Below, piece by piece: positions 1 through 8,659 of a DNA stretch of 64,000 bases. The DNA is from BOG-931 sp963753355. GTDB lineage: Bacteria > Pseudomonadota > Alphaproteobacteria > Rhizobiales > Xanthobacteraceae. Position 1 is the first letter of the stretch; every line of letters begins with the position of its first letter. The position numbers and the translations under genes are program-made. The stretch lies in NCBI GenBank assembly GCA_963753355.1, contig CAVWBV010000004.1, forward strand, positions 1 through 64,000. Direction: 5' to 3'. Below the pieces are notes generated by a model. The model saw only the letters and a list, made by a program, of their open reading frames with translations, made no database searches and had not been told where the DNA came from.

Positions 1-2
1 CG

Positions 3-905
3 AATGCGCCGACGTTTGCAAAGATCGAGCAGCAATACGGCGTGTCCGCCCCTGTTATCGTGTCGTTCTGGGCACTGGAAAGCGATTTCGGCGCCAATAT
101 GGGCAACTATCATTCGCTCAGCGCCATCGCCTCGCTGGCGTATGATTGCCGGCGCAGCGACCGGTTTCGCGCCCAGTTATTCGATTCGATCCGCCTCATC
201 GAGCGCGGCGACCTCGTGCCCGACGAAATGATCGGGTCGTGGGCGGGCGAGCTCGGGCAGACGCAGATGATGCCGTCGGAATATTTCAAATATGCCGTCG
301 ACTTCGATGGCAGCGGCAAACGCGACCTGGTCCACAGCGTTCCTGACGTGCTCGCCTCTACGGCGAACTATCTTGCCGGGCTCGGCTGGAAACGGGGTGA
401 ACCATGGCTCACCGAGGTTCGGGTGCCCGGCAATTTGCAATGGGAGCAAGCCGACCTTTCACTCGCGCTGCCGCGCTCGAAATGGGCCGCCTCCGGGGTG
501 ACGCTGGCCGACGGACGGCCGCTGCCGGCCGATAACCTGTCCGCCTCGCTGCTGCTGCCTATGGGACGGTTTGGTCCGGCTTTCCTGGTCTATCCAAATT
601 TCCAGGTTTATTTGCAGTGGAATAATTCGCTGGTCTATTCAACCACCGCCGCTTATTTGGCGACCCGCATCGCCGGGGCGCCGGCGCTTCATCCCGGGAT
701 ACCGCCAACCGCCCTTTCCTTCCAGGACGTAAAAGAGATGCAAGGTCTCCTGGCGCGCGCCGGCTATGATGTCGGCACTGTCGACGGTTTCCTGGGGTTG
801 AAAACGCGGCAGGCCGTCAGGACCACGCAAATGAAATACGGTTTGGCCGCCGACTCCTACCCCACGGCAGAACTGCTCAGCCGATTGCGCGGCCGAGCCC
901 AGTGA
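3..905 (+). CDS. Lytic murein transglycosylase, MltB-like, 5' end cut by window
   Basis: The frame is open from the window edge, so the signal peptide and N-terminus lie outside. The visible part has the MltB/SLT_2 catalytic core: WALESDFG, whose Glu fits the acid residue that cleaves the MurNAc-GlcNAc bond with 1,6-anhydro product formation, then a GELGQTQMMPS segment typical of the family. The last ~60 residues (from EMQGLLARAGYDVG) form a peptidoglycan-binding-1 domain. A GTG at 42 lies inside the fold and is unlikely to be the real start. Family knowledge places the enzyme in the periplasm, acting in cell wall turnover. The family call is firm; the exact subfamily is not. Confidence 0.88.
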   Translation, partial: NAPTFAKIEQQYGVSAPVIVSFWALESDFGANMGNYHSLSAIASLAYDCRRSDRFRAQLFDSIRLIERGDLVPDEMIGSWAGELGQTQMMPSEYFKYAVDFDGSGKRDLVHSVPDVLASTANYLAGLGWKRGEPWLTEVRVPGNLQWEQADLSLALPRSKWAASGVTLADGRPLPADNLSASLLLPMGRFGPAFLVYPNFQVYLQWNNSLVYSTTAAYLATRIAGAPALHPGIPPTALSFQDVKEMQGLLARAGYDVGTVDGFLGLKTRQAVRTTQMKYGLAADSYPTAELLSRLRGRAQ

Positions 906-956
906 TGCATGGCGAAGCGTGCGACTCAGCCGCTGCGAGGCTCGCGCTGCCTAAGC

Positions 957-1262
957 TTAATTTCTGTTGTTGAGGTTATAGGGCTCGGGCGGCGGCTGCG
1001 ACGGCGCAAAGCCGGAGAGCGGCTGGTGAATGAACGGAGAATACGTGCTGCCCGCGCCGAACTGAACCGTCGGGCCACCCTGCCCGAACAGTGTCATGCC
1101 GTTCTTGACCTGGCCATCCGGATCGGCATACCTCGAACTGCCGTCCGCATTGCCGCTCAGATTTTCCATCGTGAACGCCCGTGCGGACGGACCGGCCAAG
1201 GCCATGAGCCCTAGCGCCAGAATGGCCGCTGCGAGACGAAGCTGGGTCGATCGAAGCGTCAT
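957..1262 (-). CDS. Small secreted protein of unknown function (101 aa)
   Basis: The start at 1262 is chosen because GAGAGGGGAAC lies directly upstream; an in-frame start at 1319 has no such site. Residues ~1-30 form a signal peptide (TLRSTQLR, then a hydrophobic run ending PSARA), predicting a mature periplasmic or exported protein of ~70 residues starting FTMENLSGN. The mature part is rich in Gly, Ser, Pro and Asn and ends QPPPEPYNLNNRN. No enzyme motif is visible and I do not recognise a named family. It stands between a cell wall hydrolase and a GlcG/HbpS gene, both on the other strand. Confidence 0.6.
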   Translation of the reverse strand: MTLRSTQLRLAAAILALGLMALAGPSARAFTMENLSGNADGSSRYADPDGQVKNGMTLFGQGGPTVQFGAGSTYSPFIHQPLSGFAPSQPPPEPYNLNNRN

Positions 1263-1358
1263 GTTCCCCTCTCGATGGCGCCCTGCGCGACGCATGTTGA
1301 GGCTAAGGGCGCGTGCCACTCAGCGTCAAGCAGCTTTTGAATACCACAGGAGCAGTTA

Positions 1359-1757
1359 ATGCGGACGAAACCGTGTCTGACTTTGGCCGATGTCAAGAAA
1401 ATGCTGGCGGCGTGCGAGGCCGAAGCCGCGAAAAACAAATGGGTGGTGGCGATCTCGATCGTAGATGACGGTGGATTTCTCCTGGGCTTCGAACGCATGG
1501 ACGGCGCTGCCATCATTTCGGCCGAAGTGTCCCTCGGCAAGGCGCGCACCTCGGCCATGACCCGTCGCCCCAGCAAGTTTTTTGAAGACCGCGTCAAGGA
1601 CCGGCCAGCTTTCATCACTTTTCCCGCCGGGCTGCTGATTCAGGGCGCTCTGCCGATCATGTATCAGAACGAATGCGTCGGTGCGATCGGTGTCTCCGGG
1701 GTGCAATCGCACGAGGACGAACAGATCGCGCTGGCAGGCGTCAATTCGCTCGGATAG
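1359..1757 (+). CDS. GlcG/HbpS family protein (132 aa)
   Basis: An AGGAGC site sits 5 nt before the ATG. The whole protein matches the GlcG/HbpS (DUF336) fold: N-terminal LTLADVKKMLAACEAEA helix, the VVAISIVDDGGFLLGFERMDGA strand pair, then KARTSAMTRRPS and the C-terminal VGAIGVSGVQSHEDEQIA helix region. Members of this family bind heme or small organic ligands, or are encoded near glycolate and other catabolic genes; no catalytic residue is assured. It is a stand-alone gene converging on the glutathione S-transferase at 1809. Ligand and role are unknown. Confidence 0.8.
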   Translation: MRTKPCLTLADVKKMLAACEAEAAKNKWVVAISIVDDGGFLLGFERMDGAAIISAEVSLGKARTSAMTRRPSKFFEDRVKDRPAFITFPAGLLIQGALPIMYQNECVGAIGVSGVQSHEDEQIALAGVNSLG

Positions 1758-1808
1758 CGCGGCGAAGCCGACAAGAATGTTCGGCCGCTCGCGGGAGCCC
1801 CGGGAAGC

Positions 1809-2525
1809 TCAGGCGTCGAGCTCTTTGTAGTAGCGGTAGATGCCCCACTGACTGAACGCTATCCGCCGCGGCGAAGCCAGGTAGGCTTTGATGCGCGGCC
1901 GCGCGGCCACGCGATCGTGGAGCGCGACAAGTCCGAGCACCTTCTTCTCAAAGCGCTTCATGCGCTTTGGAAAGGCGTAGCGCAGTCCCTCGATGATCTG
2001 AAAGATCGAAAGATCGACATAGGTCAAACGCCGGCCGACGAGAAATCGCCCGCCGTTTTTTTTCAAGATATGCTCGAAATAGCCGAGGAACTTCGGCACG
2101 CGATAGCGCCAGAAATCCTTGGTGCGGCGCCGCGCCGCTGCCCGCTGCTCCTCAAAGTAGAGCCAAGAGGTGATGGGGTGATGGCTATCGTGGATCTCGA
2201 CCACGAGGTCCGTGATGGTGAGTTGCAACTGGTGTGCCCAGAGCCGCCCCGCTTCGTCGCGCGGCGAAAGATTCAATCGCGGGCCGAGAAAGAACAAGAT
2301 GTTGGCGGTTTGCGCGACAATGAGCTTGCCGACTTTGACGAACGGCGGCGCGAACGGCGGGCGGGTGCTGCGTTTATCCTCGATGATTTTCATCATCGCC
2401 GGCACGCCGGCGTTGCCCTTGCGCCGCGCCACGTCGACGTAATCCGCACCGGCCTCCTCGAGCGCGAGCCGCACGAACTCGCCTCGGCCCTGCACCGTCG
2501 GGTGGTAATAAAGTTCGTAACGCAT
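1809..2525 (-). CDS. Glutathione S-transferase family protein (238 aa)
   Basis: The N-terminal thioredoxin-like domain begins MRYELYYHPTVQGRGEFVRLALEEAG, with a conserved arrangement for glutathione binding. The C-terminal all-helical domain includes YVDLSIFQIIEGLRYAFP, the usual N-capping region of GST helices. The ATG at 2525 is preferred because AGGTG lies 7 nt upstream; a GTG at 2534 would add three residues. Family proteins conjugate glutathione to electrophiles or act as peroxidases in the cytosol. The substrate cannot be deduced. It may follow the secreted-protein gene at 2589-2963 on the same strand (63 nt gap). Confidence 0.85.
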   Translation of the reverse strand: MRYELYYHPTVQGRGEFVRLALEEAGADYVDVARRKGNAGVPAMMKIIEDKRSTRPPFAPPFVKVGKLIVAQTANILFFLGPRLNLSPRDEAGRLWAHQLQLTITDLVVEIHDSHHPITSWLYFEEQRAAARRRTKDFWRYRVPKFLGYFEHILKKNGGRFLVGRRLTYVDLSIFQIIEGLRYAFPKRMKRFEKKVLGLVALHDRVAARPRIKAYLASPRRIAFSQWGIYRYYKELDA

Positions 2526-2588
2526 CTCATGCACCTGCCGGCGGAAAAAGCTCGTGCCCTGTGGTCGCGGCGTTGCGGGTGCGGCGCG

Positions 2589-2963
2589 TTAGCTTCGCGT
2601 CGCCACCCACGTGCCGGCGCAATAGCCACCCGGTCCCTGGCCGTGCCAAACGCCGCCGCCGCGCGTTACCGACATGTGTCCGCTCGCCACCGCGTAATGC
2701 GGTCCGCTCGACACCCGTGCCCACGCCGAGCCGCCCGGTCTGACGCGTCCGGTGAAATCAATGCCGAAGGCGCCGTTATAAGAAATGATGCCGTTGGTGA
2801 TCTGGCCGCTGAAACGATAGGCGGCATCGCACGGGCCGCTCCTCGTATAGATCACGACGCTCCAGGCGCCGTCGTATTTGGTGGCCGCACGTACATATGT
2901 GGCTTGTGTGACCGCCGACGCGGCGACGGTTGCCGCAAGCACAATCGCTCCAACATTGCGCAT
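2589..2963 (-). CDS. Secreted protein of unknown function (124 aa)
   Basis: The ATG at 2963 is preceded by CAGGGAGAGATC, a good ribosome site. Residues ~1-26 form a signal peptide (MRNVGAIVLAATVAASAV, cleavage near VRAA-T). The mature part has a small beta-rich pattern: YDGAWSVVIYTRSGPCDAAYRF, then repeated short strands with Gly, and two further Cys (GYCAGTW near the C-terminus) that could form a disulfide. Similar short exported proteins are common in Bradyrhizobium relatives, without known function. Its 5' 188 nt are overlapped in another frame by the 3' tail of the kinase gene upstream. Confidence 0.65.
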   Translation of the reverse strand: MRNVGAIVLAATVAASAVTQATYVRAATKYDGAWSVVIYTRSGPCDAAYRFSGQITNGIISYNGAFGIDFTGRVRPGGSAWARVSSGPHYAVASGHMSVTRGGGVWHGQGPGGYCAGTWVATRS

Positions 2964-4023
2964 GATGATCTCTCCCTGAAGAGTGGCGGCGCCGCGAGCG
3001 AACGATCGTGCCGTCAGAGCCGGCCAAAGTTTCGACTTTGGCATTGAGGTTCTGCGCGAGCGCTTTGATTATGCCGGTGCCAAGCCCGGTTTTTGTTTGC
3101 GCAAAGACGCCATCCGGCTTGCCAATTCCATTATCCGCAACTGACAGTTTCCAATTCGTTCCATCAACGTCGTACGCCACGTTAATCCGGCCTTTCATAT
3201 TTTGGTCGGGGAATGCGTGCTTGAGAGCGTTCATGACAAGTTCCGTCGCGATCAAGCCAACACTCTCAGCCTGACGGGCGCTTAAACTACCTGCCACTCC
3301 CACCACTTTCAACGTGATCGGTCGAACATCCCCAATCATCGATGCTGCGAGGGCAGCACCCAGTTTTTCGAGATATGGAAGCATTTCAGTAGGCCCCACT
3401 ATCCCCGATGCATTGAGTTGTTCTTGAACGGTCGCGATCGAAATGACCCGAGCATGAGTGTCCTGCAAAAACGTGCGTGTCTCCTCAGAACTAACCGTGT
3501 TTGCTCTCATCAAAATAATGCCCGCAATGATTTGCAGACTGTTGGCAATCCGGAGCTGAATTTCGTCCAGCAATATGTCCTTCTGTCGTAACAGATTGTC
3601 CTTTTCGTGCTCCAAGGTGCGCTGCTCGGTGACATCTTCAATTCCAAGCAGGATAGTCGTCTCGGCGCCTTCCTTGTAGAACACCTGGCGGGCGTTCAAG
3701 CGCATGGTGCGGATGCCAAGATGCGGAAATTTGTGCTCGACTTCATAATCCTCCATCACGCCATGCTCTGGGATAATTTTCTCCAGCAGCAAGCGAAGTT
3801 TCGGAATATCCCATTGCGCATCACCTAACGCGTAAAGAAGCTTCCCCTGTGTCTCCTCCGGGCTCACCTCGAATGCCAAATAGAAGGACCGGCTCGCGGC
3901 TATAACCCGCAATCCTTTGTCGAGTACGACGACCGGCTCCCGAACTGTATCGACGATACTTTGAGCCAGTGCGCATGCGTCTGCGGCATTCGTAAACTGT
4001 TCTCTGAAATTGGTCTTTTGCAT
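2776..4023 (-). CDS. PAS-HisKA_2 histidine kinase, degenerate (no phosphoacceptor His, overlong tail)
   Basis: The start at 4023 has GGAAGGA just upstream. Residues ~20-140 form a PAS domain (SIVDTVREPVVVLDKGLRV). A HisKA_2-type dimerisation segment and a HATPase domain follow, with NALKHAFPD (N box), DNGIGKPDG (G1) and GLGTGIIKALAQNL (G2). At the phosphoacceptor position the usual EMQHRVANSLQ pattern reads EIQLRIANSLQ: residue 157 is Leu (CTC), one base from His (CAC). After GTIV (residue 341) the family fold should end, but the frame runs ~74 more residues of Arg/His-rich sequence through the next gene. The protein may be a pseudokinase or decaying. A TGAGC-N6-GCTCA box lies 112 nt upstream. 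Confidence 0.7.
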   Translation of the reverse strand: MQKTNFREQFTNAADACALAQSIVDTVREPVVVLDKGLRVIAASRSFYLAFEVSPEETQGKLLYALGDAQWDIPKLRLLLEKIIPEHGVMEDYEVEHKFPHLGIRTMRLNARQVFYKEGAETTILLGIEDVTEQRTLEHEKDNLLRQKDILLDEIQLRIANSLQIIAGIILMRANTVSSEETRTFLQDTHARVISIATVQEQLNASGIVGPTEMLPYLEKLGAALAASMIGDVRPITLKVVGVAGSLSARQAESVGLIATELVMNALKHAFPDQNMKGRINVAYDVDGTNWKLSVADNGIGKPDGVFAQTKTGLGTGIIKALAQNLNAKVETLAGSDGTIVRSRRRHSSGRDHHAQCWSDCACGNRRRVGGHTSHICTCGHQIRRRLERRDLYEERPVRCRLSFQRPDHQRHHFL

Positions 4024-4134
4024 AAATCCTTCCAAATAGCTTCACGGCGGACGGCGTCGGACGAGTCCACCGAGAGGCGTATCGGTTGGCGCGGCGTATG
4101 AGTTCAAGAATATGTATCGGCCGGATACGGAGTT

Positions 4135-4150
4135 TGAGCAAAAGTGCTCA
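4135..4150. promoter_or_regulatory. Palindromic operator TGAGC-N6-GCTCA (perfect)
   Basis: The sequence is TGAGCAAAAGTGCTCA, with perfect 5-bp arms (6 bp when the flanking A/T pair is counted). It lies 112 nt upstream of the PAS kinase start at 4023, between that gene and the broken response regulator. The same box recurs at 18507 and 20304, each upstream of a gene. Crp/Fnr control is inferred from architecture. Confidence 0.6.
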
Positions 4151-4245
4151 CTCAGAGGTGGGGTGGCGGTGCCAATCCAGTGGGGTCTTCCGAGCGGATC
4201 AACTCCAACATACTATATCCGTCAGCCAAATAAGCGGCTGAAGCA

Positions 4246-4606
4246 TCATAGCGCCAACTCTCGCAACGTCTCGCAAACCTCAATTGGATCGTAGGGTTTG
4301 CGGAAGAAACGTCCGCCTTCCGGAAGATACTGCTCCGTTGTCAGTTCGTGGCCTGAGGTTACAACTATCTTGATCGGCGGCCAGCGATGGCGGACGGCAT
4401 GAGCAAGTTTGAGACCATCCATGGAGCCCGGCATCTGAATATCGTGAATATCACCCGGATGTCGCTACGGCTCTGAGTACCCGTATTGCTTCGTCGGCGT
4501 TAGCAACTTCAATGACCTCGAAGCTTGCATCCTCAATAATTCGGACTGCGCCCATACGAGTTAGCGGTTCATCTTCAACGATAAGGACGGCTGGCGCTTT
4601 TGCCAC
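4246..4606 (-). pseudogene. Response regulator receiver gene broken by two single-base deletions
   Basis: From a GTG at 4606 (GGGAGA upstream) the frame gives VAKAPAVLIVEDEPLTRMG and on to ADEAIRVL, then shifts and stops. The remainder (DIQMPGSMDGLKLAHAVRHR, then KIVVTSG and FFRKPYDP) is in another frame. A short middle piece, SDIRVIFT, is in the third frame. Restoring one base near 4473 (after GTACTC) and one near 4450 (after ATATTCAC) rebuilds V-L-E-S-R-S-D-I-R-V-I-F-T-D-I-Q-M-P and an even reading frame of 120 residues, a normal single-domain receiver with phospho-Asp and Lys. It is the likely partner of the kinase at 2776-4023. The N-terminal frame is open upstream to 4900, but no gene is recognised there. 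Confidence 0.82.
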
Positions 4607-4827
4607 TTTCTCCCACCCGCTTAAACTCACGCAAATGTGCTTATGGATTAGCCGACATGAAGGCGACATCACCGAAGCGACGCGAATGACCCATCTGTAT
4701 GGACCGGCCGTGTGTTGCAAGTGGGATCTGAGAATCTGGAGATAATTGGTCTTGCGCTTCTGTATCCGGCCCTTGAGTGGAGCGTTTGTGCTCCTGGCCA
4801 TCATGGATATCCGCGCGCATCCGATCT

Positions 4828-6078
4828 CATTCTCGGAAAGGCCCTGAGAGGCCGATTGGGTCACCAGATCACGGGTGCGACGGCGAGACCGTTTCTCCAT
4901 CTCCTCAATCCAACTCGCAGACCTCGGGAGTCAATTGGGCGCTACGGACCTGCGCTCACGCCACGCCCGATATCACACGCGCTTCGTAGTTGCGGCCCTG
5001 CGCCAAGACCGTCCAAGCGATCCGCGCCAGCTTGTTGGCAAGAGCAGTCGCTAGAACGTTGTGATGCAGCCGTCTCGCCGCGGCGGTAAGCCACGGTCCA
5101 AAGCTGTGCTTTGCCCAGTTTGCCGGTCTGAGCAGAATAACGCGGGCGCCCTGCATGAATAGCGTGCGCAGATAGCGATTGCCGCGCTTGCTGATGCGCC
5201 CAAGGATCGTCCGATCACCGGTCGACATTTGCCTCGGCACCAGGCCGAGCCAGGCGGCAAAGTCACGCCCCTTGGCAAAGGCAGCGCCATTGCCAATGGC
5301 CGCCACCATCGCACTCGCGATGATCGGGCCGATGCCCGGAATGGTCATCAACTGCCGGCAACTCTCGGTGCCATGTGCCAGTACTTCGATCTCTTCCGTG
5401 ACGCACTCGATACGCCCGTCGAGACGCCGCCAATCGCCGCTGAGGTCCTCAACGATCCTGATCATGCGGGGCGACAATACATCGATCCGCTTAGCCAGAA
5501 TCTCCGGGAGTTGTTGACGAAGGAAGCGAAGCCCTTGGCGCACCGGGATGCCCCTCTCCAAGAGGAAGCTACGGATCTGATTGATCACGGCGGTACGCTC
5601 GCTGATCAAGCGAGATCTAACCCGGTGTAGTGCCTGAAGGTCCAACTGACCGTCGGTCTTTACCGGAACGAAGCGCGTCGATGGTCGCTGTACTGCTTCT
5701 GCAATCGCGTAAGCGTCCCGGAAGTCATTCTTGTGACCTTGACGGAACGCCATGGCATAAGCCGGTGGCACCTGCTTCACGTCATGGCCGAGCGCAATGA
5801 GCTCGCGGGCCACATAGTGTGTCGCCATGCCAGCCTCGATACCGATCAGGCACCGCGGCAAATTTGCCAGCCTGGCGGCAATCCGGCCACGACCAAGCTT
5901 CTCACGCAAAACGATCGTCCCCTCGGGATCCAGGCCAATCAAATGCAACGTGTTCTTACCTGTATCGATGCCAATGGTCTTAGCGATAGCATCTGTCTTC
6001 TGCGACATGGCGATAGCTCCTCGTGCTTCTAAGCCCCCGTCGAAAGCCGTTAGGGGCAGGAGCACGGCCGGTCCATCC
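4828..6078 (-). mobile_element. IS110-family insertion sequence (boundaries tentative)
   Basis: One intact IS110-type transposase gene with short noncoding flanks. The ends are inferred from an 11-bp direct repeat, CATTCTCGGAA, at 4828-4838 and 6079-6089. On the transposase strand this would put the element immediately after one copy and ending with the other, about 1.25 kb, a normal size for the family. IS110 elements do not make long target duplications, so the repeat would reflect similarity between donor end and target, or chance. The ~130 nt beyond the transposase stop could hold the bridge RNA known from this family; this is inference only. Confidence 0.5.
4956..6008 (-). CDS. IS110-family transposase (DEDD / Transposase_20), intact, 350 aa
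   Basis: The start at 6008 has GAGGAGC 9 nt upstream. The N-terminal RuvC-like DEDD domain shows IGIDTGKNTLHL (first Asp), IGIEAGMATHY (Glu) and NDFRDAYAIAEAVQRP (two Asp). The C-terminal Transposase_20 domain has MTIPGIGPIIASAMVAAIG, DFAAWLGLVPRQ and ISKRGNRYLRTLF, where the Ser of SKRGN fits the catalytic serine of the family. Length is normal for the IS1111-like branch. No frameshift is visible, so the element may still be active. It stands next to the broken two-component pair. Confidence 0.93.
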   Translation of the reverse strand: MSQKTDAIAKTIGIDTGKNTLHLIGLDPEGTIVLREKLGRGRIAARLANLPRCLIGIEAGMATHYVARELIALGHDVKQVPPAYAMAFRQGHKNDFRDAYAIAEAVQRPSTRFVPVKTDGQLDLQALHRVRSRLISERTAVINQIRSFLLERGIPVRQGLRFLRQQLPEILAKRIDVLSPRMIRIVEDLSGDWRRLDGRIECVTEEIEVLAHGTESCRQLMTIPGIGPIIASAMVAAIGNGAAFAKGRDFAAWLGLVPRQMSTGDRTILGRISKRGNRYLRTLFMQGARVILLRPANWAKHSFGPWLTAAARRLHHNVLATALANKLARIAWTVLAQGRNYEARVISGVA

Positions 6079-6299
6079 CATTCTCGGAAGTCGGGTATTC
6101 ATCGCAACAATCATGATAGTTTAGCTTGTCGTTGGCCCGCCTCGCCAACTTCAATCGCTAGCGGGGCTGGAACATAGTCGGAGCATTCCATCGGCGGACA
6201 CAGCGCGCAATTTAGGTTTTATTTGCCGGCGAAATGCCCGGATGGGGCCGATGGCACATGCGGCGTGGCGATAAAAGGGCTGCGGCGCCTGACCTTCCC

Positions 6300-6824
6300 T
6301 CAGGTCGTCGTCATGGGTATCGCACCAAAATAGTCGGTCTTGCCGATGTCAACGCCGTAATGACGCAGAATCGCATAAGCGGCCGTAACATGGAAATGGA
6401 AGTTCGGCAGTAGAAAGTGGTTGAGGTAATCGGCGCCCTTCATGTGACCCTTATTGGTCGGACCGAGCGGAAACGTGATCTCCCGATCGGCAGACGAATC
6501 GATCTCCTTGCGGTCGAGCGTCTTCAGATAGGCTACCGTTTTCGCCAGTCGCGCCTTGAGTTGATCGATGGTCATCTCGTTATCTTCGTAGCGGGGCGGC
6601 TCGACGCCCGCGAGGCGCGCGGAGCCGTTCTTAGCGTTATCCGCCGCCACCTGAACCTGACGAGCGAGATCGAACATGTTCGGGAACAGACGCGTATGAA
6701 GAAGCACTGCGGGGTCGATTTTTTTGGCGGCCGCATAAGCCGTGGCTTTGTCGAGAATGGCCGACAGCGCATTGAGACTGATTTCGAAAACCGGGAGGGA
6801 AGCTTGAGACATTGAAAACGGCAT
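6300..6824 (-). CDS. DUF1993 family protein (174 aa)
   Basis: The ATG at 6824 has AAGGAT about 8 nt upstream. The protein has the helical DUF1993 pattern: LPVFEISLNALSAILDKATAYA, LFPNMFDLARQVQVAADNAK, then LKTLDRKEIDSSADREITFP and a C-terminal HFLLPNFHFHVTAAYAILRHYGVDIG. The HFHVT and early His/Asp positions resemble DinB-like four-helix metal-binding folds, which the family is thought to share. It is cytosolic, with no signal or membrane segment. Function is unknown. No operon partner is visible. Confidence 0.85.
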   Translation of the reverse strand: MPFSMSQASLPVFEISLNALSAILDKATAYAAAKKIDPAVLLHTRLFPNMFDLARQVQVAADNAKNGSARLAGVEPPRYEDNEMTIDQLKARLAKTVAYLKTLDRKEIDSSADREITFPLGPTNKGHMKGADYLNHFLLPNFHFHVTAAYAILRHYGVDIGKTDYFGAIPMTTT

Positions 6825-7717
6825 GGAATGTATCCTTGGACCTGATGAGTTGGCGGGAGATTCGCGAGTCGGATAGCGAACAGAGCGATAGCCCGGTGGC
6901 CCAGCCTTGTGCTTAACTCTACCCTTTCCACCATCCGCCGGCGCGGCGCGAAACGTCACGCCACCAAGCCCGATGGCTCCAACGTCCGCCCAGACGACAG
7001 CAGGAAGACCCCAACCCGCGGCCAGGGACGCGGTAGCGGCGACCGGAGGCCAGGGTTGGCCTGAACCTGGAGCCAACTCATGAGCAGTGATCAGGATGTC
7101 GGAGCCCCCGCGCGATCGACTCACTTCTCCGACCGATTTTCCGAAATGCGCCGACGAGCACACGAGATCGTTCTAAACCTAAAAATGCTTTCGCCAAGTC
7201 CTGAACAGCGATACAGAAGATCATGCGTCTATCATCTGGCGAGAGGCTTCCGGGACGAGTGCGCGAAGCTGGTGCAAGCGTCGAGAGGCAATGCCGCGGC
7301 GGCGAATACCTCGACCTCTAAGTCAAAAGGGGCGAGATAGTTCCGCAGCACATCTCCCCCCGGCTGAGCGAGAGTCGGGACGATCGCTCCGAGCCTCGCG
7401 GGAACGTTTCCTAAATCCCCCAGTGAGCCGACCACCGCGATATGGAAGCAGCCAAGCGCCCGCCGCAGATACCGATGCGCCAGATGTCACCGGGGCTGCC
7501 TTGAGAATAAACGGATAATTCTTCGCGAGCTTCTTCGTGCGAATCCGGATCAACGTGTGCTCGGCCCGATCGAGTAGAGACAAGCCAAATTGTACGACGA
7601 TCAGGGCGGCGTGATCATGCTCGGCGCAGCCGGAGCCACGACATGTGGGATGAGACTGACGATACGTGTCACCTTAACAGCACGGCCCGCATGGCACTTC
7701 GCGCCGCCGCCATCGTA
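6825..7717. other. 893-bp stretch without a confident gene
   Basis: Short open frames exist on both strands, for example 7080-7340 (+) and 7323-7583 (-). None has a good ribosome site, a recognisable motif or convincing composition, and they overlap in antisense. It looks like degraded or foreign sequence between the DUF1993 gene and the FAH-family gene. No tRNA or repeat array was seen. Confidence 0.5.
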
Positions 7718-8659
7718 CTATCGTACGGGATTCCTGAGTACTCCAATTCGTTCGATCTCGCATTCGACAATATCGCCTGGAAGAAAATAGCGCGTCGCGG
7801 CGATGAGACCTTCCTTCGGTTGCCAATGACCGCCAAGCTCTTTGTCAGCGGACCATGCCGTGCCCGCGGGTGTTCCGGTGATGATAATCATCCCCGGCTT
7901 CAGCGTGAAATTTGTTGAGAAAAAGTGGATGAGATCCGCGCACGACCAAATCATGTTGCGGGTATTGCTCGACTGACGCGGTTCGCCATTGACCCGCGTG
8001 CGGATTCCTAGAACCTGGGGGTCGGGAATTTCGTCCGCAGTCGTTATGCATGGGCCGACTGGCGCGCTGGTGTCGAACGCCTTGCCGCGTCCAAGCTCGT
8101 ACCAAGTGAAATCCCCGGATCGGCGCACCTGCCGGTCGCGCGCCGTCACATCGTTCACTATGGTATAGCCGAACACGTGCTCCAGCGCGCGTTCCCTTGA
8201 AATATGACGTCCTGATTTTCCGATCACAACTCCGAGTTCTGTCTCGCAGTCGAGCTTGCGCGTGAGTTTTTCATCATGTTGGATGGCTTCATCCGGTCCG
8301 ATGACGCTGTCTGAAGTCTTGACGAAAAACTCCGGCTCTTTCCCGCTCGTCGGCGAGCCGATCTTTTCATCGTTATGCTCGCGGTAGTTGCTGCCCGCGC
8401 ATAGAATTGTCGAGGGGAGAATGGGCGCCGCGAGTTTGACTTGATCCAGTCGATGCAGCGCATGAGCTGGACGAAAAGCCACCAGTCGGCGAGCCGCGCT
8501 GAGCGCCAATTCTCCGCCGCGAATAAACGAGATGGTACCGCTGAAGAAAGTTTGTTCTCCCGGCTCCAGCGAATCCGCCAAAGCGGGCTCCAAGACTTCA
8601 TTGTCGAGTAGCAAACCGAGGCGAATTTTCCGCTCTCGCCAAAAGCTTACAATTTTCAT
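7718..8659 (-). CDS. Fumarylacetoacetate hydrolase (FAH) family protein (313 aa)
   Basis: GAGGGGCGAG lies directly before the ATG. The C-terminal FAH domain carries ILCAGSNYREHNDE, LDCETELGVVIGKSGR (the E-x-E metal ligands), YTIVNDVTARDRQ and the closing ITGTPAGTAW, with an N-terminal domain of ~75 residues. These enzymes cleave C-C bonds or hydrate/decarboxylate aromatic ring-cleavage products using Mg or Mn, as in homoprotocatechuate and gentisate pathways. It is divergent from the flavin oxidoreductase gene at 8856 (196 nt apart), so both may serve one catabolic route. The substrate is unknown. Confidence 0.9.
   Translation of the reverse strand: MKIVSFWRERKIRLGLLLDNEVLEPALADSLEPGEQTFFSGTISFIRGGELALSAARRLVAFRPAHALHRLDQVKLAAPILPSTILCAGSNYREHNDEKIGSPTSGKEPEFFVKTSDSVIGPDEAIQHDEKLTRKLDCETELGVVIGKSGRHISRERALEHVFGYTIVNDVTARDRQVRRSGDFTWYELGRGKAFDTSAPVGPCITTADEIPDPQVLGIRTRVNGEPRQSSNTRNMIWSCADLIHFFSTNFTLKPGMIIITGTPAGTAWSADKELGGHWQPKEGLIAATRYFLPGDIVECEIERIGVLRNPVR

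Noticed and set aside
1917..3047. 376-codon plus-strand frame across the glutathione S-transferase and the secreted protein
   Set aside because: It spans two recognisable minus-strand genes and has no start signal or motif.
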